From: Adiantum capillus-veneris | Taxonomy: Eukaryota; Streptophyta; Polypodiopsida; Polypodiales; Pteridaceae | NCBI GenBank assembly: GCA_014529385.2 | Contig: CM043960.1 | Coordinates: 73,113,910 to 73,177,909 of the forward strand | DNA length: 64,000 nucleotides | Direction: 5' to 3' | The notes under the pieces: generated by a model | What the model saw: the letters and a program-made list of their open reading frames with translations, nothing else | Database searches by the model: none | Told to the model about the DNA's origin: nothing | Part shown: in pieces, positions 45,507 through 56,143 of the stretch | Layout of the letters: every line of letters begins with the position of its first letter | How positions within the stretch are numbered: position 1 is the first letter of the stretch | Translations under genes and position numbers: made by a program

Positions 45507-46714
45507 ATGGTGGGAGATGGGTATGAGGTCTTCAAGGGTGGGAAAGGAGAAGATGTGGACAAGTTCATCCGAAGGATCGAATTGATTGCATTGAAGAGCA
45601 ATAGGGACGATGGTGCATTCAAGGTACGTTTGGTGAGTTTGCTACTTGAAGGTGAAGCACGTGAATGGTATGAAGATAGGCTTGAAGGTGGTATAAAGAG
45701 AGATTGGAATCTTCTTTCTCATGCCTTGAGAGAAGAGTTTGAGAAGGAGGATGATCCTGAATATTTGTGGAGAGAGCTAAGCAAGCTGCAACAAGGAGAA
45801 CATGAAGACATCAATGTGCACATAAACAGGTTTGAAGCTTATTGGAGAAAGATCATAAAGGGACTTGAAGAGAATCAAATGCCCCCTGATTTTTTGAAGA
45901 AAGATAGGTTTATGGTTGTCTTACATCAAAGCAATAGAGACAAGGTGGAGCTCAAGGACCTAGGGACCTACAATGAGGCAGTAAAGGTTGCTAGAGAGTT
46001 TCTATCAAGGAGTCATCTCCTTTGCCATACTTGTCTCCTTCTACTCCGACAAATGTTGAAGAAGTTACTTACATGCCAACTGATTATTCAAGTGCTAAAG
46101 TGTGTGGCCAAGATTCAAATGTGGAATCTCTTTCTTCTACCTTTATCACAAGCATGCAAAAATCGACACAAGATATCCCAAATGGCATTGATGATTCAAT
46201 AATGGATACATCCAACCTTTTGGCAGAGGATCAATTTCTAGTCCGAGCAGACGAAGCTTTTGTGCAACATGACTCTATGGAGAATGAAGACCTTGAAGGT
46301 AACCTTGATCTTATGGAATGTTCTGAGAGTGTATCTTGTCTAAAAGAAGAAAGTGAAGAAGAAGATGAAATCATAGGTGGAGAGATCATAGACCACATTG
46401 ATCATAAAGAGATGATTCTGTACATGGAATGCCAACTCCAAAACAAAGTAGAAGAGTGTGAGTTGAATCCATGTGAGGATAATCTTGAAGAAGTGTTTGA
46501 GGATGTTGAAAAGCATTGGTATGACCCATGTATGTTAAGCATGGAGGAACCTATCATGCAAGAAGCCAAAGTTTTCAGTAATTCAAGTAGTAATCCATCA
46601 ACCTTTGAGGTGGTACGATGTGAGGATTTACAACCTTGCCAAAGGGGGGGCTTAGAAGGGGATGAAGAACATGGGAGAGTTGTAAAAAATAAAATCATAA
46701 AAGGAAATTGTTAG
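45507..46714 (+). pseudogene. A gag polyprotein, frameshifted
   Basis: Retrotransposon capsid protein starting at the ATG of 45507, about 90 bp after the LTR. The gag core is clear: YEVFKGGKGEDVDKFIRRIE, LLEGEAREWYEDRL, LREEFEKEDDPEYLWREL and INRFEAYWRKII. The frame changes near 46005-46020. The second frame (46022-46714) continues with a serine/acid-rich C-terminal part (EESEEEDEIIGGE..., CQLQNKVEECELNPCEDN) lacking a CCHC zinc knuckle, as is common in Tat-like gag tails. The ORF ends at TAG 46712. A G-run CCAAAGGGGGGG at 46639-46650, inside its end, resembles a polypurine tract. Confidence 0.85.
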
Positions 46715-46744
46715 AAGGGTATCATTCTCTCCAATGGTGTTTTA

Positions 46745-47578
46745 GTGGGTGGCTCTTCATTCATGGGACAATCTCTTAGCAAGAAAATCCAAGCTTTTGA
46801 AGCCCCAATCATCTTCACATTGGGTTTCACCTCTTCAAAGTCAACTTCTCCCCTCTTCATATATACCTTTCATCAGGGGCACCATATCTTCTTAAGTGGA
46901 AGAGGACATGAATACTTGGTAGTAAACGGATGTTTCCAAACCTTCTTCATTTGGTTCTTTGGTGTATGGAGGTCGCACATTGTGATGCTTATGGTCTTCA
47001 TCATAGATGAAAAACTTGTTGATTGCTACATGTGGATATTTCATCAATCAGTACCAAAATCTATTCTCTTCCAATGTGTTGGAGGCAATAGAAACCTTCC
47101 TCTTTTATCTACCTATGTGGTAAACTATTTGCAATACCTTCCAATAGCAGCTAGAAGCATGGATCAAGCTTTCTTAAATCATGAAGGCCATATAATTTTT
47201 GACTTGGTGAGCCTACCCAGGTTGAATGAATTTTATGAGCTACAGTTCAGGAATTCGCTCATACAAGCTCTTGAAGATCGTAGCAGATACATCAACTTTA
47301 TACAGGAGGAAGAGCAACCAATCTTTTATATCACATTCATAGTGATAGATGCAATGATGGACAACAGTAAAATATACAAGTTTCTTCAATCAAAATCAGT
47401 AAGTGATTCCATCCCATACATCTCACTTTGGGAAAGATATTTCAAGATCTTTGATCCTGGGGGGTGCTTATGGAAACTTTCTCAATGGAGGAGGTTTACT
47501 CAGTCACTTCACTACATCCTCCTATTGGCTCTGAGAACCTTACATATCACACAAGGTTTCCTAATCATACAAAGATGA
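46745..47578 (+). CDS. Unrecognised 277-aa ORF before the B polypurine tract
   Basis: An uninterrupted frame of 277 codons, long for this damaged region. I do not recognise it. The first third is hydrophobic and aromatic (TFHQGHHIFLSGRG, FIWFFGVWRSHIVMLMVFII), with one or two possible membrane segments. The rest is mixed (NHEGHIIFDLVSLPRLNEFY, FIQEEEQPIFYITFIVIDAM). It ends 77 bp before a polypurine tract, which is where large plant gypsy elements sometimes carry an extra (env-like or unknown) ORF. No cysteine pattern, signal peptidase site or coiled coil supports an envelope function, so only the position suggests it. Confidence 0.45.
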   Translation: MGGSSFMGQSLSKKIQAFEAPIIFTLGFTSSKSTSPLFIYTFHQGHHIFLSGRGHEYLVVNGCFQTFFIWFFGVWRSHIVMLMVFIIDEKLVDCYMWIFHQSVPKSILFQCVGGNRNLPLLSTYVVNYLQYLPIAARSMDQAFLNHEGHIIFDLVSLPRLNEFYELQFRNSLIQALEDRSRYINFIQEEEQPIFYITFIVIDAMMDNSKIYKFLQSKSVSDSIPYISLWERYFKIFDPGGCLWKLSQWRRFTQSLHYILLLALRTLHITQGFLIIQR

Positions 47579-47654
47579 GAGCAGACAAAGATAGACGTTA
47601 CACAATCTACATGTTGTATGATCGGATAAATGGTACATGAATGTACCATTATCT

Positions 47655-47668
47655 AAGGGGGGGGCTAA
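47655..47668 (+). other. B polypurine tract
   Basis: AAGGGGGGGGCTAA directly before TGATAGCC, the putative LTR start. Confidence 0.65.
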
Positions 47669-49950
47669 TGATAGCCGTTTTTCAGCTTTCCATAATTGCC
47701 ATAGTAAGCTACCTCACCCTATAAAATCACTCAAATACTATGGCTATCCCTACCATTTCACTATATATAGGCGTGTGTGAGTTAGGGAACTATTCCCATA
47801 TTTTCTTAAAAAACCCTCAGCTAGCTACTCACTGGGCTAGTTCAGTCAAAAAAATAAATAAAATCAAAAAAATAAAATATATTATGGCCCATTTGTGTGT
47901 AAATATTGCATTATATATATGGACTAAATATAGGGATTTTTATAATTATTTTGGTATTTTATTTAAATATTTATACTTAGGTGTGTGTTTTATTAAACCT
48001 ATGTACACCTTCTTTCATCCTCTTACACCATAAGTATTTTGCCAATGTGTACATACTCTAACCTTATATTTTTTCTTTTATACAAATCACCCCCACATTT
48101 TCACCCTCACCCTCGTGAAAACAAAAATTGATTTCTACTCTCTTAGTTACGTTTATTATATTATTTGCTTGCATACCTTTTCCTCTTTCACCAAAATAAT
48201 ACAAAGAGGGACCATATAATATGATTCCAATATCTTTCCATATCCATAATTCCTTCATATTTTTTTTATTTTTTTTACTCATTATTCTAACACCATGTGC
48301 TCTTTGAGCTAAAGTCCATGAATAGCCCATACACTAGTCCCACCATGTATATATTTCTTTATTCACCAATAATACTCCTCCATGCATGGGTCAAGGGCAA
48401 CTTGGATGCTTTGTATTATGATATGACAAAGGAGGGGCTCACTCTTGGATGCATTGTACAAATTCAACAAATGAGGGGGCCACTGAAGACTTTTTGTGAA
48501 GAAAAAACAGGTCTTTTGGTGGGATTTTTAATATCCATCTCCACTCCGAATTTGGAGCGGTAGTCACAAGAGAAAATGTAGCACAGGCTCTGAATAATCA
48601 CCTCAAATTTTTTCATGATTTTTGGAGCTACCAACCGTGAGCTATGATTTTTTGAGTGGACCCCAGTCCGCCCACTTTTCTCACAAGTAGCCCATAGTCT
48701 TCTCTCACCTCTATCCACACTTCTACACACACACACACACATCCCTCTCAATCCCTCACTCAAACGTGCACCTTCAATATTTTCTCTCACCTTCTTCACC
48801 ATTAACCTCCCCACATACTTCCATAGCTCTCATATGAGCTCTCCATGTACATACACCATCTCTATGCCTCTCTCTATTATCTCCCAAGTACAATTTCATC
48901 TTACTCCTTATATATATACATAAATTCAGCATGTGTACCATGCTTAACCTCTGCAAATCAAGAGATCTCATGAACGGAATTACCATTTTCATCACGATAA
49001 TGAACCTTGGCGGCGGTTGCGTAAAGAAGGGAAGACGAAGAAGAAGATCGATAGTCATTTTGAGAACCTACACAAGTAAGTCCAAAACTTCTTCAAGCTT
49101 CACCATCACAAGGATTTTCTCACTTCATTCAACCATCCACCTCATTCTACCCATTGTAAATGTAACATTAACTTTCTAGTGATTACTAACACTAACCACT
49201 AACATACTAACACAAAGTAGCATTGACCTAACCATAAAAGACACCTCACCTCAAGACATGTACAAAGTAACTCTCTCTCTCTCTCTCTCTCCTTACTTAA
49301 AACTTTAATTTCACCTTATCTACCATCAATAATGCTCTTTTTTGAGCCCACACCCATGACTCAAGCAGGCAAAGAAGGCCCGCAATGTTTTGATATTCAA
49401 AAAAATCATAATCCTGAATCCAATAATCTTAATGAGAGGTATCCAACCTATAAATAGGCCCCTCTCCTTCTTGTAAAACAACCTCCAACATCTCACATAG
49501 CACCCCAACACTCTATGCGTGAGGAGAGACTTAGGTGTAGCAACCACTTGTGAGCTTCACTCTTGGTGTGAGAGAAGCCTTCGAGCTACACATTGCAAGT
49601 GAGAGAGCGTGAGTTCCACAAATCTCAAAACCACTATTGTATATGCTCCTTCATCATCAATAAATTGAGGTTTGGTGCATCAAAGGCGTGATTCGACGTT
49701 CAAATCTTCATCCTTCCATTTGTGCAATACGGTTTGGTGAATTCAAGGTGACTTGTGTATTTTGAGTTTCTATCGGTTGATCTTGATTTTAGAAAGTGTT
49801 TTAGTGTGTTTTTCATTGCCAGTTTTTTGTCCATTGTAAGAGGGTATTGTGGTGAGAGGTCTCCTACACCCTAAGACAGTGTGTGTGTGTTTTGGCAATG
49901 TTTAGCAATCAATAAGCATTGAGTGATTTTTGCACAAGTTCTATGATATC
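47669..49950 (+). repeat. B putative long 3' LTR
   Basis: Starts TGATAGCC after the polypurine tract. TATA box TATAAATA at 49449-49456, a pyrimidine-rich start region after it, and an AATAAA signal at 49659-49664 give a normal U3-R-U5 order. U3 would be about 1.8 kb. The right end was not fixed and the given end is approximate. Contains CA/CT microsatellites (about 48726-48742 and 49271-49291). Confidence 0.5.
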
Positions 49951-50270
49951 ATCATAACGAACCATCTCCATTTGCAAGTCACAAATAAGGTATTACGCAA
50001 GATCCTTTCCTCTCTCTCTTTCCTTTGCTCTATCTCTCTCTGGTCCATTTCATGTGTGTCTTGGTGTGAGGTTGCTTGTGTGTGTTGTGTGGTGCATCTT
50101 CTTGGTTGTGCCAAAATCTCTCTTGCGTCCTAGTTTGCATACCATAACTAGGTGGTGCCCCTATCTTGTTTGGGTTTGGCTGTGGGTTTGTTGATGTGTT
50201 GTGCTTGTGGTTGCCCCAGCCCCAATTGAGCAGTACAAGAGCCTTGAGGGGTGTTTAGAGGTCGCCTCTC

Positions 50271-51446
50271 TTGTTGCCCGCCCCGGACCGCCTCAATGTC
50301 TTTGCAAATAAGAGAACAAGGGCACAAAAATCAGGGAGTGAAGGCCTTTTCAAAGAGGAAAGAGCAAGGAAAAAGCCAAGGAGAGATGTAGATAAAGGCA
50401 AGGCACCTATGGAAGAGGCTGAAAGTAGTAAGCAGGCAAAGGTAAGGGCAAGAAGAAGGAAGATAGGCATGGATGATTTTCAGCTTGGGAAGGGTCAATC
50501 AACAAACAATCTCTTAGAAGACTTGAGGAACAAGAGGGCCGACATATCATATGGGCAACTCTTGCATTTGAGCTCAAGTATGAGAAGGCACTGGCATAAA
50601 CTAGCTAGTGTTAGAAGGGTGAAGGTAAAGACACGCGCTGCACATAAAGTGCAACTTCATAAATTTACTGATGTTTTGCCTGTGGTTGATGCTTGGATAC
50701 ATGGAAGGAGGGTGAATAAGGCGTATATGGATGGTGGAGCCCAAGTGTGCGTTATGACAGAGGAAACAATGCAGCAATTGGGATTCAAGCTCACAGGCAA
50801 ATCCTTGTTCAGTGTGAAGATGGCAAATAGTAGTAGAGTGAAATTCTAGGGAGTTATTCATGACTTGGAGCTTAATGTTTTGGGTCAAAGTTCTATCATG
50901 GACATTCATGTGATGCCTGCAAAGCTTGGGGCATATCCTGTTATATTGGGTAGACCTTGGTTGATTGCTATGAGGTCACGGCAGGACTGGTACAGGGGAT
51001 GTATTGAGCTCTTTGTGGATAGGCCTAAAGAGAAGAGGATTAGATATGATATGAAAACATGTAAGGTGCTGGAAATTGATGATGAACCAGCTGTGCATCA
51101 AGATTTATCGCCATCCACTTATGACATGTGTGACAGTTCTTCTAGTGCATCCTCTACATGTACTGACGATGAGGTTTATGATCAAAGTCTTCTTGATCTT
51201 GATGTAGATCTTTGTGGGATACATGTATATGATGAAAATTGTGATAAAGGGAATGCTATGAGATCAGAAAATTACCACGGGGCTGATCATGAGCGGAATG
51301 TACCAAAGGTTGAATTAATGGATATGCTTGCAAGTGACCTGACTAGTCGAGAGAGAGAAGCATATGATGCATTGTTTGATAAGTATCCCAAGTTGTTTGC
51401 CAAATATTATGCTCAAATGAGGGGAAAAAAGAGTTTTTTTCATTAA
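50271..51446 (+). pseudogene. A protease and N-terminal pol region
   Basis: A basic linker (EERARKKPRRDVDKGKAPM..., KIGMDDFQLGKG) is followed by a retropepsin-like protease with AYMDGGAQVCVM (Asp-Gly-Gly, as in G1) around 50725, and the later AYPVILGRPWLIAM block at about 50930. Protease would cut the gag-pol polyprotein. A TAG stop at 50847 separates the two halves. An acidic spacer and the ASDLTSREREAYDALFDKYP helix lead to RT. Sequence and layout match the G1 copy on the minus strand, so A and G1 are related families. Confidence 0.82.
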
Positions 51447-51454
51447 ATAAAGAT

Positions 51455-52915
51455 TAAAGAAGGTGCAAAGCCTGTTGCTCAAAAGCTAAGGAGATTGGGC
51501 ACCATTCAACGAAAGGTAATGGAGATATAGGTGAGTAAGCTTTTGCAAGCTGGTTTTATCTACCTTGTGGATGATGCAGAATGGGTTTCCCCTGTGGTTA
51601 TAATTCCAAAAAAGGGAAATAAATGGAGAATATGTGTGGACTATAAGCCATTGAATGCGTCAACAAAGCGGCATCACTATCCCCTTCCCTTTCAGGATGA
51701 GATTTTGGACATTGTTGCAGGTCATGAGAGATATTCGGTATGTGATGGGTCTAGTGAGTGTTTTCAAATCGGGATTGCATATGAAGATCAAAATAAGACC
51801 AGCTTTTTGACCCCATGGGGAGTGTTTTGCTATAGGGTGATGCCCTTTGGCTTGATGAATTCTTATGCGAGCTTCCAAAGTTGGATGGACAAAGTATTGG
51901 GGCCTTACCTTGGAAGCTTTGTAAAAGTTTTTATGGATGATTTTTCTTTTTACAGTGATAGATGCTTCATGTGAAAAATCTTGATATGGTGTTTAAAAGT
52001 ATTGATGATGATGGGGGTCAACTCAATCCTTTGAAATGTAAAATTGCAAGAGCTAGAGTGATACTTCTTGGCCATGAGGTAAGTGAGAATGGGATAGCTC
52101 CAAATCCTGCAAAAGTGGAATGTTTGCTTATGATGGAGAGTCCTAAAAGTACAAAGGAATTGATGAGTTTTGTACAAAAGCTAAGGTACTTGTCAAGGTC
52201 TTTTTGTATGCTTGTTGAATATATGCACCCTTTGCAAGAAGCAACACAAAAAGACCCTTTTCTTTGGACTGAGCAAGAGCAAACAACTTTTGAGGACGTC
52301 AAGGAAAAGCTATCTACATTACCTTTGATGATGCCCCCTTGTTGTGATGAAATGTTTTACTTGAGCTTGAGCATGGGTGAGCATGCTATTGGTGCAGTAT
52401 TGATGCAAAAAGGAAAAAAGCAATCTTATATGAGGCCGGTTTACTACATAAGCAAAGTGAAGAATGATGCACAAAAATCTTGGCATGAGATCGAGCAACT
52501 GGTTTGGGCATTGATATATGCAACAAAAAGGCTGAAATCTTATCTTATTTGTAAGCCTTTTGTGGTGTTAACATCATGTAGTTTATTGCCTCATGCACTA
52601 AGGTATCCTGGGGATAGTCCTAAATTGCAAAAGTGGATACTTAGCTTACAACAATTTGACATGAGCTTTACTAAGGAGGATAGTGTGAGAGAAAATATGG
52701 AAGATATGCTCACTTTTAAAGAGATTCATGCAAGGAGTGAGTTGAAGAAAGATTTGGAAAAGAAGATAGCACCAAGCCCAACTATGCATGCGGAGCTTCA
52801 GGATGTAGAGGGTACCTTATACTTTGACGGGGCTTTCCAAAGGAGCATTAATAAGGGCACTATTGGTTATGTATTTGTGGATAAAAATGGCATTGAGTGT
52901 TGGTTTGGAAGCCAA
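51455..52915 (+). pseudogene. A reverse transcriptase and degenerate RNase H
   Basis: RT copies element RNA. Visible: LLQAGFIYLVDDAEWVSPVV, WRICVDYKPLNASTKR, GVFCYRVMPFGLMNSYASFQ, catalytic FMDD near 51930, then, after a frameshift at about 51960, LNPLKCKIARARVILLGHEV. The following RNase H position holds FYLSLSMGEHAIGAVLMQ, where the usual T-D-A-S catalytic Asp is gone. Only the shell of the domain remains (RPVYYISK, IEQLVWALIYATKRLKSYL). Loss of this domain together with a second RNase H downstream is the Tat pattern. A stop near 51528 and the frameshift make it inactive. Confidence 0.87.
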
Positions 52916-53140
52916 TAAGTGGATGTGAAGAGTAATAATGAGGCTGAGTATGCAAGCCTTTGTTTGGGCTTGGAATAATGTGTCAAAAGACATGTAAGGA
53001 GGCTTTTAATCAAAGGTGATTCTATGTTGATTGTGCGGCAAGTTCAAGGTACCTGGAAGGTAAATCAAGAAGGCATGAAGGGCTAGTTTTTCAAAGTGAG
53101 GAAGTTGTTAAAGTATTTTACTTCCTTCAAATATGGCATG
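52795..53140 (+). pseudogene. A second (archaeal-type) RNase H
   Basis: RNase HI-type domain that would remove RNA from the hybrid. Visible: LYFDGAFQRSINKGTIG with the first Asp, NNEAEYASLCLGLE with the Glu, and IKGDSMLIVRQVQG with the second Asp, spread over frame 52795-52918 and beyond two or three stop codons. It corresponds to the domain at 20520-20894 in G1. It lies between the degenerate first RNase H and integrase. Confidence 0.8.
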
Positions 53141-53151
53141 TACCACGAAAT

Positions 53152-54500
53152 ATGAATGTAAGGGCTCACGAGTTGGCGGAACAGGTGTTCACAAAGGATG
53201 TGCATGCGGTGATAATTAGAGAGCCAAGGTATCTTGGAAGGGAATCCCTCCATGAGGAAGAACATGTGTTGCAAACGGGTTTTGCAAGAAACGGATTGGC
53301 TTCTCAACAAAGGCATGCAATCACACGAAGAGCTATGAGGTATGTCTTGATTGGAGAGCAAATGTATCACAAGGGGGTTGATGGTGTCATGAGAAGAGTT
53401 CTCTACCATGATGAAATTTTTGATTGCTTAAAAGCATGTCATGAGGAAGGATGTGGAGGCCATTTTGGAGTGGAAATTACAAGAAGGAAAGTATTGGATG
53501 CTCAACTTATGTGGCCAAGTATGAATAGGGATGTTGTGCATTGGTGTAGAAGCTGTCACGAGTGCCAAATATATCAAAAGAGAAAGCTGATGCCCGAGCC
53601 TTTGAGACACATTGTAAGCTATGGACCTTTTGAGAAGTGGGGTGTGGATGTAATTGGTCCTCTCCCAGACACTAGAAATGGGAAGCACTACATACTTAGT
53701 GCAGTGGATTATATGACAAGATGGCCAGAAGCAAAGGCTAGTAGAGGGGCTACAAGCAAAGATGTATGCAGCTTTATCTTTGATTGCATATGTTGTAGAT
53801 TTGGAGTGCCGTTGGAGCTTGTAAGTGATCAAGGGAAAGAGTTTAGGAATGATCTTATCACTGAATTGGTGGAGAAATTGAAGATCAAACATAGGTATGC
53901 TACTCCTTATCATCCACAATGCAATGGGTTGTGGTGGAGGCATTCAATGGAGTTTTACAGAAGATATTGTTCAAGCTTGTGGAAGAACATCCAAAAGATT
54001 GGGATATGTATTTGGAGAGGGCATTGTGGGCATGTAGAGTGACTCAAAAATCATCCACGAGATTCACTCCATTTCATTTGGTATATGGATAAGAGTGTGT
54101 TATGCCGATTAATGTGATGCTTCCTTCATTGGAGTTTATTTTGAAACATAGTTTGGTTGAGGAAGAGCATGTAAAAGAGAGACTGGCATCTATGCATAGC
54201 ATCTTGTTGGATAGAGAAAGTGCCATTAGATACTATGAATACTTGGGAAGAAGAAGGGCTGATGTATTCAATGAAAAAATAAAGGCAAAAGGGCTATGTG
54301 AAGGCATGTTGGTTATGAGGTATAACAGTGCTTTGGATAATACCTTTCAAACAAAGTTCAAGGCAAAGTGGGAAGGTCCTTTTGTGGTGCATAAGGTGTA
54401 TGATAATGGAAGCTATCAGCTCAAGGACTTGGATGGAAAGATGCATAAGGCAAGAGTCAATGGGATCCGAATCAGGCCTTATGTGACCAGAATCATGTGA
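53152..54500 (+). pseudogene. A integrase, frameshifted
   Basis: Joins element DNA to the target. The zinc-binding HHCC domain is intact (ACHEEGCGGHFG, then CRSCHECQIYQKRK). Core: KWGVDVIGPLPD with the first Asp, LVSDQGKEFRND with the second. The third, Glu, lies in the NGLVE region at about 53930, where a frameshift breaks the frame; coding-like sequence goes on in another frame to about 54090, and the C-terminal block (54102-54500) includes EGMLVMRYNSALDNTF and KWEGPFVVHKVYDNGSYQL. No chromodomain, as expected for Tat-like elements. Followed by the polypurine tract and 3' LTR. Confidence 0.88.
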
Positions 54501-54545
54501 TGAAGCAAGAAATGTGAATGGAACACTTGAAAGTGTTCCATGCTT

Positions 54546-54560
54546 GTTGGGGGGGCAATA
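54546..54560 (+). other. A polypurine tract
   Basis: GTTGGGGGGGCAATA directly before the 3' LTR start TGTGACGTG. Confidence 0.8.
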
Positions 54561-55389
54561 TGTGACGTGTTTTTACGGAATGATACAAGCCACCCCAAGG
54601 ACTTTGGAAAGGGTTTTTTAATGCTTTTGGGTCCCTTATATGTAAATAAAGCATGCTTGTACAAAGTGTACAAAGGCGGTGTGTGCCAGCTGTCTCTACG
54701 CATACGGGCCAGTTGTGCGGGGTACATAGTTTTGTTGTTTTTGTACATAGACGTGTCGAAACTTGAAAGAGTCACTGAGTACTTGAAAAAGATGAACAAA
54801 ACTGAGTTTTTATCAGCTTGAGGTCGTTCGTGAGTGGGGAATTTGACAGAGGAAGATCTAGCAGCAAGAAGCCCTGATTGCCGCGTTTGGGAGTAGAGCA
54901 GCCTGTCTTGCTAGTCGAGGGCCCGATGTGGTGATTTGAGAGTGTGTCTCTCCTCAATGGGCTGATGAAGGTGGGTGCTTAGCTCTGCATATTGACCTCT
55001 CTTCATCTTGTTTTGAGGTATGGTGGCTATGGTGTGTGCAGCTCCTTGTGGTGCAGCTAGTCGAGGGTAAACTATGTGCTGCAATGCTTTGCTTGTACAT
55101 ATATCAAAGGGAAAGGTTTCCCCCAAGTTCTCCATCACTTTTTTTTATTTTTTTTGATGAACTTTGTGGGTTTTCAAATTAAGCTTGATTTGAGTGGGTT
55201 TTGATCAAGCTATGTGTATATATGGGAGCGCCTATGGAAGCCCTACTAGCACATGGAAGGGCGTTTGGAAAGAAGTGAAGCTCTTTGAGTTATGGTCAAA
55301 AGTGCAGAGATTTCCATGGTTTTTTTCTCACTTTTTTCCTTGATTTTATTGCTTCCTTGGTGTCCTTGAGTGTAATGAAGTGTAGTGGG
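54561..55389 (+). repeat. A 3' LTR, left part
   Basis: Matches 44386-45231 closely. The TATA box of the 5' copy (ACCTATAAAAG) is ACTTGAAAAAG here, so this copy has lost it. Interrupted by C after GTGGG. Confidence 0.9.
55385..55389. other. Target-site duplication of C, left
   Basis: GTGGG, repeated at 61373-61377. Confidence 0.85.
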
Positions 55390-55639
55390 TATAAGGGAAG
55401 TATGTGCCACTTCCCCCAACTTGCGAACCCCGTTTTCATGTGATTCTTCACGTCCCTTGTATTCGGAACTTTCTTGCAATATTGATCATTCGTTCACGTC
55501 CCTCAATCTCGTGTCCCTCTTGCGTTCATTTTTCAACTTGCGTTCTTGTGTGCGCGTTTGCTTGCCTGCAGGTCCCGTTTGCAACGCAGGTGAGAGGGCG
55601 CGGTCCCGTTTCAGCGACGTCCCAAACGAGGGCGTCACA
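55390..55639 (+). repeat. C 5' LTR
   Basis: Starts TATAAGGGAAGTATG and ends GGGCGTCACA. A TATA box sits at the extreme 5' end, so U3 is only about 30-40 bp. Confidence 0.93.
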
Positions 55640-55641
55640 CT

Positions 55642-55653
55642 TGGTATCAGAGC
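55642..55653 (+). other. C primer binding site
   Basis: TGGTATCAGAGC, an exact initiator-Met tRNA match two bases after the LTR. Confidence 0.92.
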
Positions 55654-56143
55654 TTCGGCTCGATTCCCCGCCGACTCGACGTCGGCCCATGGCCTGTGGT
55701 TATGAGCACGTTTTCGGCCCATCTGCCTCGTTTTTCCACGTTTTCTCCGCGTTCTTGGCCCGTGTTGCCCCGTTTCACCACGTCCCTCGCGTGATTGCCC
55801 CGTTCCTTGCGTTTTCTCCACGTTCCCCATAGCTTTTCACCGTTTTTCCTCATTTGACCCGCGTTTCGTCCCATTTTCACCGCCCTCTCCGCATTCTTGC
55901 CCCGTTTTGACGCGTTTCTCCACGTTCCCCATCGTTTTTCAACTTTTTACCTCGTTTTGCCTCGCCTTACACCGTTTGGGACTAGTTTTCCCCGTTTTTG
56001 AGCCGTTTTTCGCGGTTTTCGTCGTTTTGGACCTCGTTTTGCGCTGTTTCACAATTTTTCAACATTTTCAAGCTATTTTCTCGCAGTTTTCCATTTTTTC
56101 GATATTTTTGAATTTCCCTCGGCTCCGGCCACAGAGCACCCCA
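55654..56143 (+). other. C leader, CGTTTT-rich
   Basis: No gene. Strongly pyrimidine-biased, with dozens of CGTTTT, CGTTCC and CCCCGTTT strings between primer site and gag start. Confidence 0.75.

Larger units (their letters stand above)
46715..50270 (+). mobile_element. B: 3' part of another large LTR element
   Basis: Between A's gag and pol lies a segment that looks like ORF, polypurine tract and a long LTR of a different element in the same orientation. No 5' LTR copy or target duplication was found, so B is partial or the boundaries are misread. An alternative is that all of this belongs to A. Confidence 0.45.

Noticed and set aside
55404-55880. Open frames over C's LTR and leader
   Set aside because: They overlap LTR, primer site and the CGTTTT-rich leader; the true gag begins at 56144.
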